5,081 nt of DNA. Source: Pseudomonadota bacterium. GTDB lineage: Bacteria; Pseudomonadota; Gammaproteobacteria; Steroidobacterales; Woeseiaceae. The notes under the pieces were generated by a model. That model made no database searches and was not told the DNA's origin. It worked only from the letters and a program-made list of their open reading frames with translations. Shown one piece after another: positions 1 to 5,081 of this stretch. Numbering within the stretch: the stretch's first letter is position 1; every line of letters starts with the position of its first letter. Position numbers and translations under genes: made by a program. The stretch is from the NCBI GenBank assembly GCA_022360335.1, contig JAKSCZ010000097.1, positions 1-5,081 of the forward strand, read 5' to 3'.

Positions 1-326
1 CTGAGCAGGCTGATGACCTCCTCGCCCAGCGCCTCGAGACGCTCGGCTTCCTGAGCGCCATCTTCGGCGGCGCGCAACTTCTGCAGCTCGTCATCGAGCG
101 TGATGCGCAATATCCGCCGGTAGGCCGACAACGTCTTTTCCATGGCCGGCTCGAAGCGGTCCTGCAGATCGTCGGGGAACGACTTCGTGTACGCGAAGAC
201 GTACGGCGTGTCCGCCGGGATATACTGCAAAAGCTCCTTCGCCTTGCGCGCAGCGCCGGCCGGCGGCGGTACGAGCATCGCCGCCAGGGCGACGAGGACA
301 AGGGCAATTCGGGAAAGCTGATTCAT
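1..326 (-). CDS. Exported protein of unknown function, N-terminal part (runs off left edge)
   Basis: The first 108 codons of a minus-strand gene are present; the rest lies beyond the left edge. The ATG at 326-324 is preceded by AGGA at 340-337 (10 nt spacing) and a GAGAAG closer in, so the start is plausible. Residues 1-26 look like a Sec signal peptide: Arg6, a hydrophobic core at about 7-19 (IALVLVALAAMLV), then PPPAGAA with an Ala-x-Ala-type cleavage site near residue 25-26. No lipobox cysteine is present, so the mature protein is probably periplasmic or secreted. The mature N-terminus reads RKAKELLQYIPADTPYVFAY. Residues from about 75 onward are rich in Asp, Glu, Ala and Leu and look helical, possibly coiled-coil. 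The IPADTPYVFA segment looks like a conserved motif of proteobacterial exported proteins, but I cannot name the family with confidence. The gene is transcribed divergently from the enzyme gene at 527. Function unknown; coding status is fairly sure. Confidence 0.72.
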   Translation of the reverse strand, partial: MNQLSRIALVLVALAAMLVPPPAGAARKAKELLQYIPADTPYVFAYTKSFPDDLQDRFEPAMEKTLSAYRRILRITLDDELQKLRAAEDGAQEAERLEALGEEVISLL

Positions 327-362
327 GACTTCTCGTTCCTGTTCAGAAATAGGCAAAGCGCA

Positions 363-382
363 CCGCAGCGTCGCCGCTGCGG
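363..382. repeat. Perfect 8-bp inverted repeat with 4-nt loop (leader hairpin candidate)
   Basis: CCGCAGCG (363-370) and CGCTGCGG (375-382) are exact reverse complements around a 4-nt loop. Read on the minus strand the loop is GCGA, which fits the GNRA tetraloop pattern. The hairpin lies 37-56 nt upstream of the minus-strand start at 326, so it could form in the leader of the exported-protein mRNA. Neither side is followed immediately by a T-run, so it is not a classical intrinsic terminator. The repeat is directly visible; a regulatory role is inference. Confidence 0.55.
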
Positions 383-456
383 GTCAGATTCCATCTCGAA
401 GACGAGTAAAGTCGGACGAATGGCGGTCTGGTAGGTATCGTGTGCCGCCTCACCGA

Positions 457-473
457 TTACCCTAACAAGGTAA
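457..473. promoter_or_regulatory. Possible operator dyad TTACC-N7-GGTAA
   Basis: TTACC (457-461) and GGTAA (469-473) form a perfect 5-bp dyad with a 7-nt spacer, in the AT-richest part of the divergent region and 54 bp before the plus-strand start. The size and position would suit a dimeric transcription factor. A 5-bp dyad can easily arise by chance, and I cannot assign a regulator family. Confidence 0.25.
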
Positions 474-514
474 ACTGTCGCAATGCAAGTGGCAGGCGTC
501 ACAGAATCCGAGTT

Positions 515-518
515 GGAG
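515..518 (+). promoter_or_regulatory. Ribosome-binding site fixing the GTG start at 527
   Basis: GGAG is spaced 8 nt from the GTG at 527-529. It decides between this start and the in-frame GTG at 440, which has only a weak AGG close upstream and would add a non-conserved N-terminus. Confidence 0.65.
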
Positions 519-526
519 CAACGGCC

Positions 527-1753
527 GTGAGCGCACGCCGATTCGACCTCGTCGTGTACGGCGCCACGGGATTTACCGGCACACTGGTCGCGGAGTATCT
601 GCTGCGGCGGTACGGCGTCGGCGGCGACCTGAACTGGGCCATCGCCGGACGCAGCGCCGCGAAACTCGGGAACGTCAGGGCCGGCCTGGGCGCCGATGCC
701 GCCTCGCTCCGGACGATCGTCGTCGACAGCACGGACAGCGCGGCGCTGGCGTCCATGGCACGGGACACGCGCGTGGTGTTGACGACCGTCGGGCCCTACG
801 CCTTGTACGGCTCCAAACTCGTTGCGGCCTGTGTCAATGCCGGCACGAGCTACTGCGACCTCGCCGGCGAGGTCCAGTGGATTCGCAGGATGATCGACGC
901 GCATCACGAACGCGCTCGCGAAAGCGGCGCGCGCATCGTCCACTGCTGCGGTTTCGACTCGATCCCGATGGACATCGGCGTGCATTTCCTGCAGAAAACG
1001 GCTTTCGATACCCACGGGGCCTTCTGCAAGAGCATCGCCCTGTACGTGAAGGCGACGAAAGGCACGGCCAGCGGCGGGACGCTCGCGAGCATGGTGAACG
1101 TCGTCGAGGAGGCCCGCGCCGACAGGGAGGTCGCCCGCGTTCTCGCGAACCCCTATGCCCTGAACCCCGAAGGGGAACGCCAGGGACCCGATGGTCCCGA
1201 TCAGCGGCAGGTGGTTCGCGACGACGACGTCGGGTCCTGGACGGCCCCGTTCGTCATGGCCGGCGTGAACACGCGGGTCGTGCGCCGCAGCCATGCGCTG
1301 GCCGGCTATCCCTGGGGCAAGGACTTCCGGTATCGCGAAGCGGTTCTGACCGGCCGGGGAATCGGCGGCCGGCTCAAGGGGACGGCCGTGACCGCGGCGC
1401 TCGCGGGCCTCGTGCTGGGCGTCTCGCTGGCGCCGACCCGCAAGCTCCTGACCCGTTTCGTCCTGCCCAAACCCGGCGAAGGCCCGGACCGCGAGATGCG
1501 CGAGACCGGCTTCTTCAACCTGATGCAGCTCGGCAAGCTGCCGGACGGACAGGCGATCCGCACGCGCATCACGGGCGATCGGGATCCCGGTTACGGTTCG
1601 ACCAGCAAGATGCTCGCCGAAGCGGCCGTCTGCCTCGCAAAGGACGGGCCGGAATCCCCGGGCGGCGTGCTGACGCCGGCCGCCGCCATGGGCGACGCGC
1701 TGCTGGACCGGCTCCGCCGGAACGCCGGTCTGACCTTCGACGTCGTCGGCTAG
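527..1753 (+). CDS. Saccharopine dehydrogenase-like / trans-acting enoyl reductase family protein
   Basis: This 408-residue protein has an N-terminal Rossmann fold with the dinucleotide-binding motif GATGFTG at residues 12-18. Other family signatures are TVGPYALYG (87-95), DLAGE (111-115), CCGFDSIPMDIG (140-151), KGTASGGTLASM (178-189), and near the C-terminus GDRDPGYGSTSKM (350-362) followed by GGVLTPAAAMGD. This pattern matches the group containing human SCCPDH and mycobacterial trans-acting enoyl reductases, not true lysine-pathway saccharopine dehydrogenase. The protein probably binds NAD(P)H and reduces or oxidises a lipid-like substrate, which is inferred. A hydrophobic stretch at about 286-302 could contact a membrane. 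The GTG start at 527 is preferred: GGAG at 515-518 sits 8 nt upstream and the Rossmann strand begins at once. A GTG at 440 in the same frame would add 29 residues that look unlike the family. No polyketide synthase or other lipid-biosynthesis partner lies in the window. The substrate is unknown. Confidence 0.9.
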   Translation: MSARRFDLVVYGATGFTGTLVAEYLLRRYGVGGDLNWAIAGRSAAKLGNVRAGLGADAASLRTIVVDSTDSAALASMARDTRVVLTTVGPYALYGSKLVAACVNAGTSYCDLAGEVQWIRRMIDAHHERARESGARIVHCCGFDSIPMDIGVHFLQKTAFDTHGAFCKSIALYVKATKGTASGGTLASMVNVVEEARADREVARVLANPYALNPEGERQGPDGPDQRQVVRDDDVGSWTAPFVMAGVNTRVVRRSHALAGYPWGKDFRYREAVLTGRGIGGRLKGTAVTAALAGLVLGVSLAPTRKLLTRFVLPKPGEGPDREMRETGFFNLMQLGKLPDGQAIRTRITGDRDPGYGSTSKMLAEAAVCLAKDGPESPGGVLTPAAAMGDALLDRLRRNAGLTFDVVG

Positions 1754-2712
1754 GGCGGTCCCGGGGATACGCGCAGCCGCTTCTGGCGCCCCGGGTCGCC
1801 CGAGTAATGCAGGTACGGCTCGAAACGCTCGCCCGCCTCGATTCGAACCGGCAGCCTGTTTCCCGGTGAGGCGACGGGACAGGTGGAAAAATCGTTGAAC
1901 GCGCACGGCGGGCTGTACGACTTGTTGAAATCCAGTACGAATTCACCGTCTTCGCCGGGCATGTCCGCGTACAGGAATCGTCCCGCCCCATAGGTGTCGT
2001 CCCGGTTCGTGTCGTCGCCGAACACGAAGAACAGCCAGTCCCCCGAAATCGTCGGCTCCAGTCGATACTCCCGACCGTCGATCGCGAACGCCGCCACCCC
2101 GGGAGCGACCGGAAACTGCTGAAAGCCTTCTATGACGGTATCGACCGCGACGGTGCGCGGTTCGTCGTAATAGTGCAGCCGGGCCCTGACACGGTATCCC
2201 GGATCGATCTCGTAGTACGGCAGCGGCCCGAAGGTCTTCGCGAACGGATGGCCGAAATCCCTAATCCTCACCGCCAGTTTGCCGGCGCGCTCGATGATGC
2301 TCCACGCGATCGAGCCGTGGGACAGTATCAGGATCTCGCCCGAAGTATCCGCCGGCATGACGATGTCGCTGACCGCTCTCTCTCCGTCGAGCACGGCGAC
2401 GTCCGGTGCGACGATCATACGGACCGCACCGTCGGCGACGACGAGGTCGCCCACGTGTGCGGCGGCCGTCCCGGGCAGAACGATGCGGTTCCCGGCCGAC
2501 GACCCCATCGGGTAATTGCCGTCCTCGAGCCAGTACAAGCCGATCTGCGTAAGGTAGCCCGTCGGCTTGAGCAGACGCTCGAGGCGCCCGGCCCGCCACT
2601 CCGCGATCTCGGCCTTATAGGCGGCCGGATCGGGCTCCGGCCCGGCCCGGCCGCACGCCCCGGCGGCCAGTACGAGCGCAGCGATACCCGTATATCGAAC
2701 TATCCTGATCAT
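1750..2712 (-). CDS. DUF1684 family lipoprotein
   Basis: This 320-residue protein begins with a short signal peptide ending in a lipobox-like sequence, LAAGAC, with the acylated cysteine expected at residue 20. Position +2 is Gly rather than Asp, so under the E. coli rule it would not be held in the inner membrane. The body matches DUF1684: a helical start (about 30-48), the GYLTQIGLYWLEDGNYPMGS block (52-71) with NRIVLP after it, RIRD at 148-151, TYGAGRFLYAD at 240-250, and the hallmark DFNKSYSPPCAF at 261-272. That block continues to a second cysteine at 278 and NRLPVRIEAGE (285-295). Cys270 and Cys278 are close enough to form a disulfide or bind a metal, but this is speculation. The family has no firmly established biochemical role known to me. 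The ATG at 2712-2710 has GGAG 5 nt upstream. The gene is divergent from typA and ends in the same CTAG as the convergent dehydrogenase-like gene. Confidence 0.9.
   Translation of the reverse strand: MIRIVRYTGIAALVLAAGACGRAGPEPDPAAYKAEIAEWRAGRLERLLKPTGYLTQIGLYWLEDGNYPMGSSAGNRIVLPGTAAAHVGDLVVADGAVRMIVAPDVAVLDGERAVSDIVMPADTSGEILILSHGSIAWSIIERAGKLAVRIRDFGHPFAKTFGPLPYYEIDPGYRVRARLHYYDEPRTVAVDTVIEGFQQFPVAPGVAAFAIDGREYRLEPTISGDWLFFVFGDDTNRDDTYGAGRFLYADMPGEDGEFVLDFNKSYSPPCAFNDFSTCPVASPGNRLPVRIEAGERFEPYLHYSGDPGRQKRLRVSPGPP
1754..1800. repeat. GC-rich stem-loop just past the convergent stop codons
   Basis: CCCGGGG (1760-1766) and CCCCGGG (1789-1795) pair perfectly over 7 bp. Outer arms GGCG (1754-1757) and CGCC (1797-1800) extend the stem past a small bulge, and the 22-nt loop can fold further (GCC 1776-1778 with GGC 1785-1787). 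It begins immediately after the plus-strand stop codon and lies in the last codons of the minus-strand lipoprotein gene. It has no T-tract, so it could be a 3'-end stabiliser or weak terminator for the plus-strand transcript, or simply coding sequence of high GC. Confidence 0.35.
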
Positions 2713-2780
2713 CCGGACTCCGTATCAATTCGCATACCGGGTCTCTATAATCCGCCGCCAGTTCCCGCGGCGCCACCCGT
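2713..2780. promoter_or_regulatory. Divergent promoter region between the DUF1684 lipoprotein gene and typA
   Basis: All signals for both genes must fit in these 68 bp or within the neighbouring coding sequence. On the minus side, GGAG (2721-2718) serves the lipoprotein start. On the plus side there is a consensus -10 box (2746-2751). A 6-bp inverted repeat, CGCCGC (2753-2758) with GCGGCG (2767-2772), straddles the expected typA transcription start. I found no convincing minus-strand -10. Confidence 0.6.
2746..2751 (+). promoter_or_regulatory. Consensus -10 box (TATAAT) of the typA promoter
   Basis: TATAAT matches the sigma-70 -10 consensus exactly and lies 29 nt before the typA ATG, in a region otherwise very rich in G and C. 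The -35 region at normal spacing is poor (GTATCA or TATCAA around 2722-2728), and there is no TGn extension. Transcription would start near 2757-2759, giving a leader of roughly 23 nt. Confidence 0.55.
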
Positions 2781-4604
2781 ATGTCCGACATTACCAAACT
2801 TCGCAACGTTGCGATCATCGCACATGTCGATCACGGCAAGACCACGCTGGTCGACCGGATGCTGCAGCAGTCCGGCACCCTCGGCCCGAGGGCCGCCGTG
2901 CCGGACCGCGTCATGGATTCGAACGATCTCGAGCGCGAGCGCGGCATCACTATCCTCGCGAAGAATACAGCAGTCGACTGGAACGGCTATCGCATCAATA
3001 TCGTCGATACGCCCGGGCATGCGGATTTCGGCGGCGAAGTCGAGCGCGTGCTGTCGATGGTCGACAGCGTGCTCCTGCTGGTCGATGCCGTCGAGGGTCC
3101 GATGCCCCAGACGCGCTTCGTGACGCAGAAAGCGTTCGACCGGGGCCTCGTGCCGGTCGTCGTCGTCAACAAGATCGACCGGCAGGGCGCACGCCCGGAC
3201 CGGGTCGTCGACCGGACCTTCGACCTGTTCGACCGGCTCGGCGCAACCGACGAGCAGCTGGATTTCCCGATCATCTACGCGTCGGCGCTCGAAGGCTATG
3301 CCAGCGAGGACGCCGGGGCGCGCACCGGCGACATGACGCCGCTGTTCGAGACGATCGTGAACCACGTGGCGCCGCCGGCCGTCGATCCCGACGGCCCCCT
3401 GCAACTGCAGGTATCGAGTCTCGACTACGACACCTACGTCGGGGTGCTCGGCGTCGGCCGTATTCGCCGCGGCACGCTGGAAGCCAACGCACCCGTCAGC
3501 GTCGTCGCGCCGGACGGTTCGAGCCGCCGCGCCCGCATACTCGAGCTGTCCGGCTACCGCGGCCTGCAGCGACGCAAGCTCGAGCGGGCCACCGCCGGCG
3601 ACATCGTCGTCTTCAGCGGCATCGAGAAGCTCGGCATATCGGACACGATCTGTACTCCCGGCGAGGAGGAGCCGCTGCCCGCGCTGGCCGTCGACGAACC
3701 CACCGTGAGCATGACCTTCCAGGTCAACAAGTCGCCGTTCGCGGGACGGGACGGCAGGTACCTGACCAGCCGGCAGATTCGCGAACGCCTCGACCGGGAA
3801 CTCGAGCACAACGTCGCGCTGCGCGTCGACGATACCGACGACCCGGACAAGTTCAGGGTCTCCGGCCGCGGAGAGTTGCATCTGGCCGTTCTCGTCGAGA
3901 CCATGCGGCGCGAGGGATTCGAACTCGCGGTGTCCCGTCCCGAGGTCATCATGCACGAGGTCGGCGGCGTCGAACACGAGCCCTGGGAGCAACTCACGGT
4001 CGATTTCGACGAGGAACACCAGGGCGCCGTCATGTCGCGCCTTGCCGAGCGCAAGGGCGAACTCGTCGACGTGATCCCCGACGGCAACGGCCGCATCCGT
4101 CTCGACTACCGCATCCCGACGCGCGGCCTGATCGGTTTTCGCACCGAGTACCTGACCGCCACGTCCGGCACGGGCCTCATCCACCACGTCTTCGAACGCT
4201 ACGCCGCGCGCGTACAGGGCGGTATTGCCCAGCGCAACAACGGCGCGCTCGTCTCCAACGTCCAGGGCAAGTCGCTTGCCTATGCGCTGTTCAATCTGCA
4301 GGACCGCGGCCGCCTTTTCATCGGCCACGGCACGCCGGTCTACGAGGGCATGATCGTCGGCATCCACCAGCGTTCGAACGACCTGGTCGTGAACCCGGCG
4401 AAGGCCAAGCAGCTCACGAACGTCCGGGCCGCCGGCAGCGACGAGAATCTGATCCTGACGCCGCCGCTCCGTTACTCGCTCGAACAGTCGCTCGAATTTC
4501 TCGATGACGACGAATTGCTCGAAATCACACCGGCGTCGCTGCGGCTGCGCAAGAAACTGCTCACCGAATCCGATCGCAAGCGGGAGTCGAGGAAAGCGTC
4601 TTGA
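2781..4604 (+). CDS. typA: Translational GTPase TypA/BipA
   Basis: This complete 607-residue protein is the same length as E. coli BipA. It is an EF-G-like GTPase that binds the 70S ribosome and supports 50S subunit assembly and growth under cold or other stress. The GTPase motifs are intact: G1 AHVDHGKT (14-21), G2 around RGIT (54-57), G3 DTPGH (76-80), G4 NKID (130-133) and G5 SALEG (168-172). A beta-barrel domain II follows (about 200-300), then domain III from about 307 with SGRGELHL at 361-368. Next come the EF-G domain V-like part with RGLIGF at 448-453, and the BipA-specific C-terminal domain with NNGALVSN and KQLTNVRAAGSDE (about 544-556), ending in a basic tail. The ATG is fixed by the conserved N-terminus and by an in-frame TAA at 2748-2750 with no other start between. 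No Shine-Dalgarno sequence is visible upstream. The stop overlaps the next gene. Confidence 0.98.
   Translation: MSDITKLRNVAIIAHVDHGKTTLVDRMLQQSGTLGPRAAVPDRVMDSNDLERERGITILAKNTAVDWNGYRINIVDTPGHADFGGEVERVLSMVDSVLLLVDAVEGPMPQTRFVTQKAFDRGLVPVVVVNKIDRQGARPDRVVDRTFDLFDRLGATDEQLDFPIIYASALEGYASEDAGARTGDMTPLFETIVNHVAPPAVDPDGPLQLQVSSLDYDTYVGVLGVGRIRRGTLEANAPVSVVAPDGSSRRARILELSGYRGLQRRKLERATAGDIVVFSGIEKLGISDTICTPGEEEPLPALAVDEPTVSMTFQVNKSPFAGRDGRYLTSRQIRERLDRELEHNVALRVDDTDDPDKFRVSGRGELHLAVLVETMRREGFELAVSRPEVIMHEVGGVEHEPWEQLTVDFDEEHQGAVMSRLAERKGELVDVIPDGNGRIRLDYRIPTRGLIGFRTEYLTATSGTGLIHHVFERYAARVQGGIAQRNNGALVSNVQGKSLAYALFNLQDRGRLFIGHGTPVYEGMIVGIHQRSNDLVVNPAKAKQLTNVRAAGSDENLILTPPLRYSLEQSLEFLDDDELLEITPASLRLRKKLLTESDRKRESRKAS
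4589..4593 (+). promoter_or_regulatory. Ribosome-binding site for the TTG start of the srkA-like gene
   Basis: GAGGA lies inside the last codons of typA, 7 nt before the TTG at 4601-4603. Its ideal spacing supports TTG as the real start, since no in-frame ATG or GTG occurs before the conserved NSYENRVY motif. Confidence 0.7.
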
Positions 4605-5081
4605 GCGACGCCGCGCGGCTGGCGTTCGCCGACCTGCAACCCGAGGACATCCTCGCGGCACTGGGCGGCCTCGGGTTTCGCTGCGACGGCCGCTTCCTCG
4701 CTCTGAACAGCTACGAGAACCGCGTCTACCGGGTCGGCATCGAGGACGATGCGCCGATCGTCACCAAGTTCTATCGCCCCGGCCGCTGGTCGGACGCGGC
4801 GATTCTCGAAGAGCACGCGTTCGCAGCCGATCTTGCCGGGCAGGAGATTCCGGTCGTCCCGGCGCTGCGGCACGGCGGCGCGACGCTGCACTCTTCGGGG
4901 CATCACCGCCTCGCCGTGTATCCCTGCCACGGCGGGCGGGCGCCCGATCTCGACGACCTGGAACTTCAGAAACAGCTCGGGCGACTCGTTGCGCGTATCC
5001 ATCTCGAGGGCGAGGCGTCGCGTTTCGAGCACCGGCCCGGCATCGACGTCGACTCCTACGGGACCGAGTCCGTCGAGTTCC
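4601..5081 (+). CDS. srkA: Stress response kinase A (SrkA/YihE type), 5' part (runs off right edge)
   Basis: The first 160 codons of an aminoglycoside-phosphotransferase-fold kinase are present. Residues 36-43 read NSYENRVY, the nucleotide-binding segment typical of E. coli SrkA (YihE). They are followed by TKFYRPGRW (55-63), with the presumed ATP-binding lysine at 56, and by ILEEH (68-72), with the partner glutamate. Other matching segments are EIPVVPAL (about 83-90), the YPCHGGR region (about 107-113) and RLVARIH (about 129-135). The catalytic loop and metal-binding Asp lie beyond the window, so activity cannot be judged. In E. coli SrkA is a cytoplasmic Ser/Thr kinase under Cpx control that protects against stress and MazF-linked death; the same role here is inferred. 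The start is TTG, overlapping the typA stop by 4 nt (TTGA, 4601-4604), with GAGGA 7 nt upstream. This indicates co-transcription and translational coupling with typA. Confidence 0.92.
   Translation, partial: MSDAARLAFADLQPEDILAALGGLGFRCDGRFLALNSYENRVYRVGIEDDAPIVTKFYRPGRWSDAAILEEHAFAADLAGQEIPVVPALRHGGATLHSSGHHRLAVYPCHGGRAPDLDDLELQKQLGRLVARIHLEGEASRFEHRPGIDVDSYGTESVEF

Larger units (their letters stand above)
327..526. promoter_or_regulatory. Divergent intergenic region between the exported protein and the dehydrogenase-like gene
   Basis: This 200-bp gap separates two divergently oriented genes, so it should hold promoters for both. I found no convincing -35/-10 pair on either strand. It contains a perfect 8-bp hairpin (363-382), a 5-bp dyad (457-473) and the ribosome-binding site of the plus-strand gene (GGAG, 515-518). 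It is somewhat lower in GC than the flanking genes. A frame upstream of 527 is open back to a GTG at 440, but that stretch does not look like protein. Confidence 0.5.

Noticed and set aside
440..526. An N-terminal extension of the dehydrogenase-like gene starting at the GTG at 440
   Set aside because: The extra 29 residues are basic and unlike the family, the upstream signal is weak, and the GTG at 527 has a well-placed GGAG.
877..1869. A 330-codon plus-strand open frame overlapping the dehydrogenase-like gene
   Set aside because: Its translation is mostly Arg, Gly, Pro and Ala, as expected of an out-of-frame reading of GC-rich codons, and it lies wholly or largely within a well-supported gene.
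323..1906. A 527-codon open frame on the minus strand, antisense to the dehydrogenase-like gene
   Set aside because: It crosses the intergenic region and two real genes, its product has no family-like motifs, and the opposite frame encodes a clear Rossmann-fold protein.
2173..3123. A 316-codon plus-strand open frame spanning the lipoprotein gene and the start of typA
   Set aside because: It runs antisense through DUF1684 coding sequence and out of frame into the typA GTPase motifs; its product shows no domain.
2745..4661. A 638-codon open frame on the minus strand, antisense to typA
   Set aside because: It is the complement of a strongly conserved GTPase gene. The translation is low-complexity in Arg, Asp, Val and Ala with no recognisable domain, and such frames are common opposite GC-rich genes.
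4472..5032. A 186-codon minus-strand open frame opposite the typA end and srkA start
   Set aside because: The opposite strand carries the conserved TypA tail and SrkA NSYENRVY/KFYRP motifs in frame; the antisense product is unlike any known protein.
1..5081. A hidden mobile element, CRISPR array, toxin-antitoxin pair or defence system
   Set aside because: No terminal inverted repeats, transposase or integrase motifs, spaced direct repeats or small paired genes were seen. All long stretches are covered by recognisable or plausible chromosomal genes.

Overview
The window is GC-rich chromosomal DNA with densely packed genes and short intergenic gaps. It has several GTG/TTG starts and long spurious open frames on antisense strands, as expected at high GC. 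The typA and srkA-type proteins, plus a DUF1684 lipoprotein and an exported protein, suggest a Gram-negative proteobacterium, most likely a gammaproteobacterium because SrkA/YihE is mainly found there. I cannot name the genus from this sequence.

Layout, left to right: (1) 1-326, minus strand: the N-terminal part of an exported protein of unknown function, running off the left edge. (2) 327-526: a divergent intergenic region of 200 bp with an 8-bp hairpin and a small TTACC-N7-GGTAA dyad. (3) 527-1753, plus strand: an NAD(P)-binding saccharopine dehydrogenase-like / trans-acting enoyl reductase-like protein. (4) 1750-2712, minus strand: a DUF1684 lipoprotein. It converges on the previous gene so tightly that both TAG stop codons lie in one CTAG palindrome. 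(5) 2713-2780: a 68-bp divergent promoter region with a perfect TATAAT facing typA. (6) 2781-4604, plus strand: complete typA/bipA, the ribosome-associated translational GTPase. (7) 4601-5081, plus strand: the 5' part of a srkA/yihE-type stress-response kinase. It starts on a TTG that overlaps the typA stop codon and runs off the right edge.

The clearest functional unit is the typA-srkA pair, which looks co-transcribed and translationally coupled and joins two stress-related housekeeping functions. The enzyme and the lipoprotein are convergent neighbours with no evident functional link. I see no mobile element, CRISPR array, tRNA or rRNA, toxin-antitoxin pair or defence cassette. The window looks like an ordinary core-genome segment. 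The points worth a second look are gene-junction architecture, leader structures and an uncharacterised exported protein, rather than a new system.
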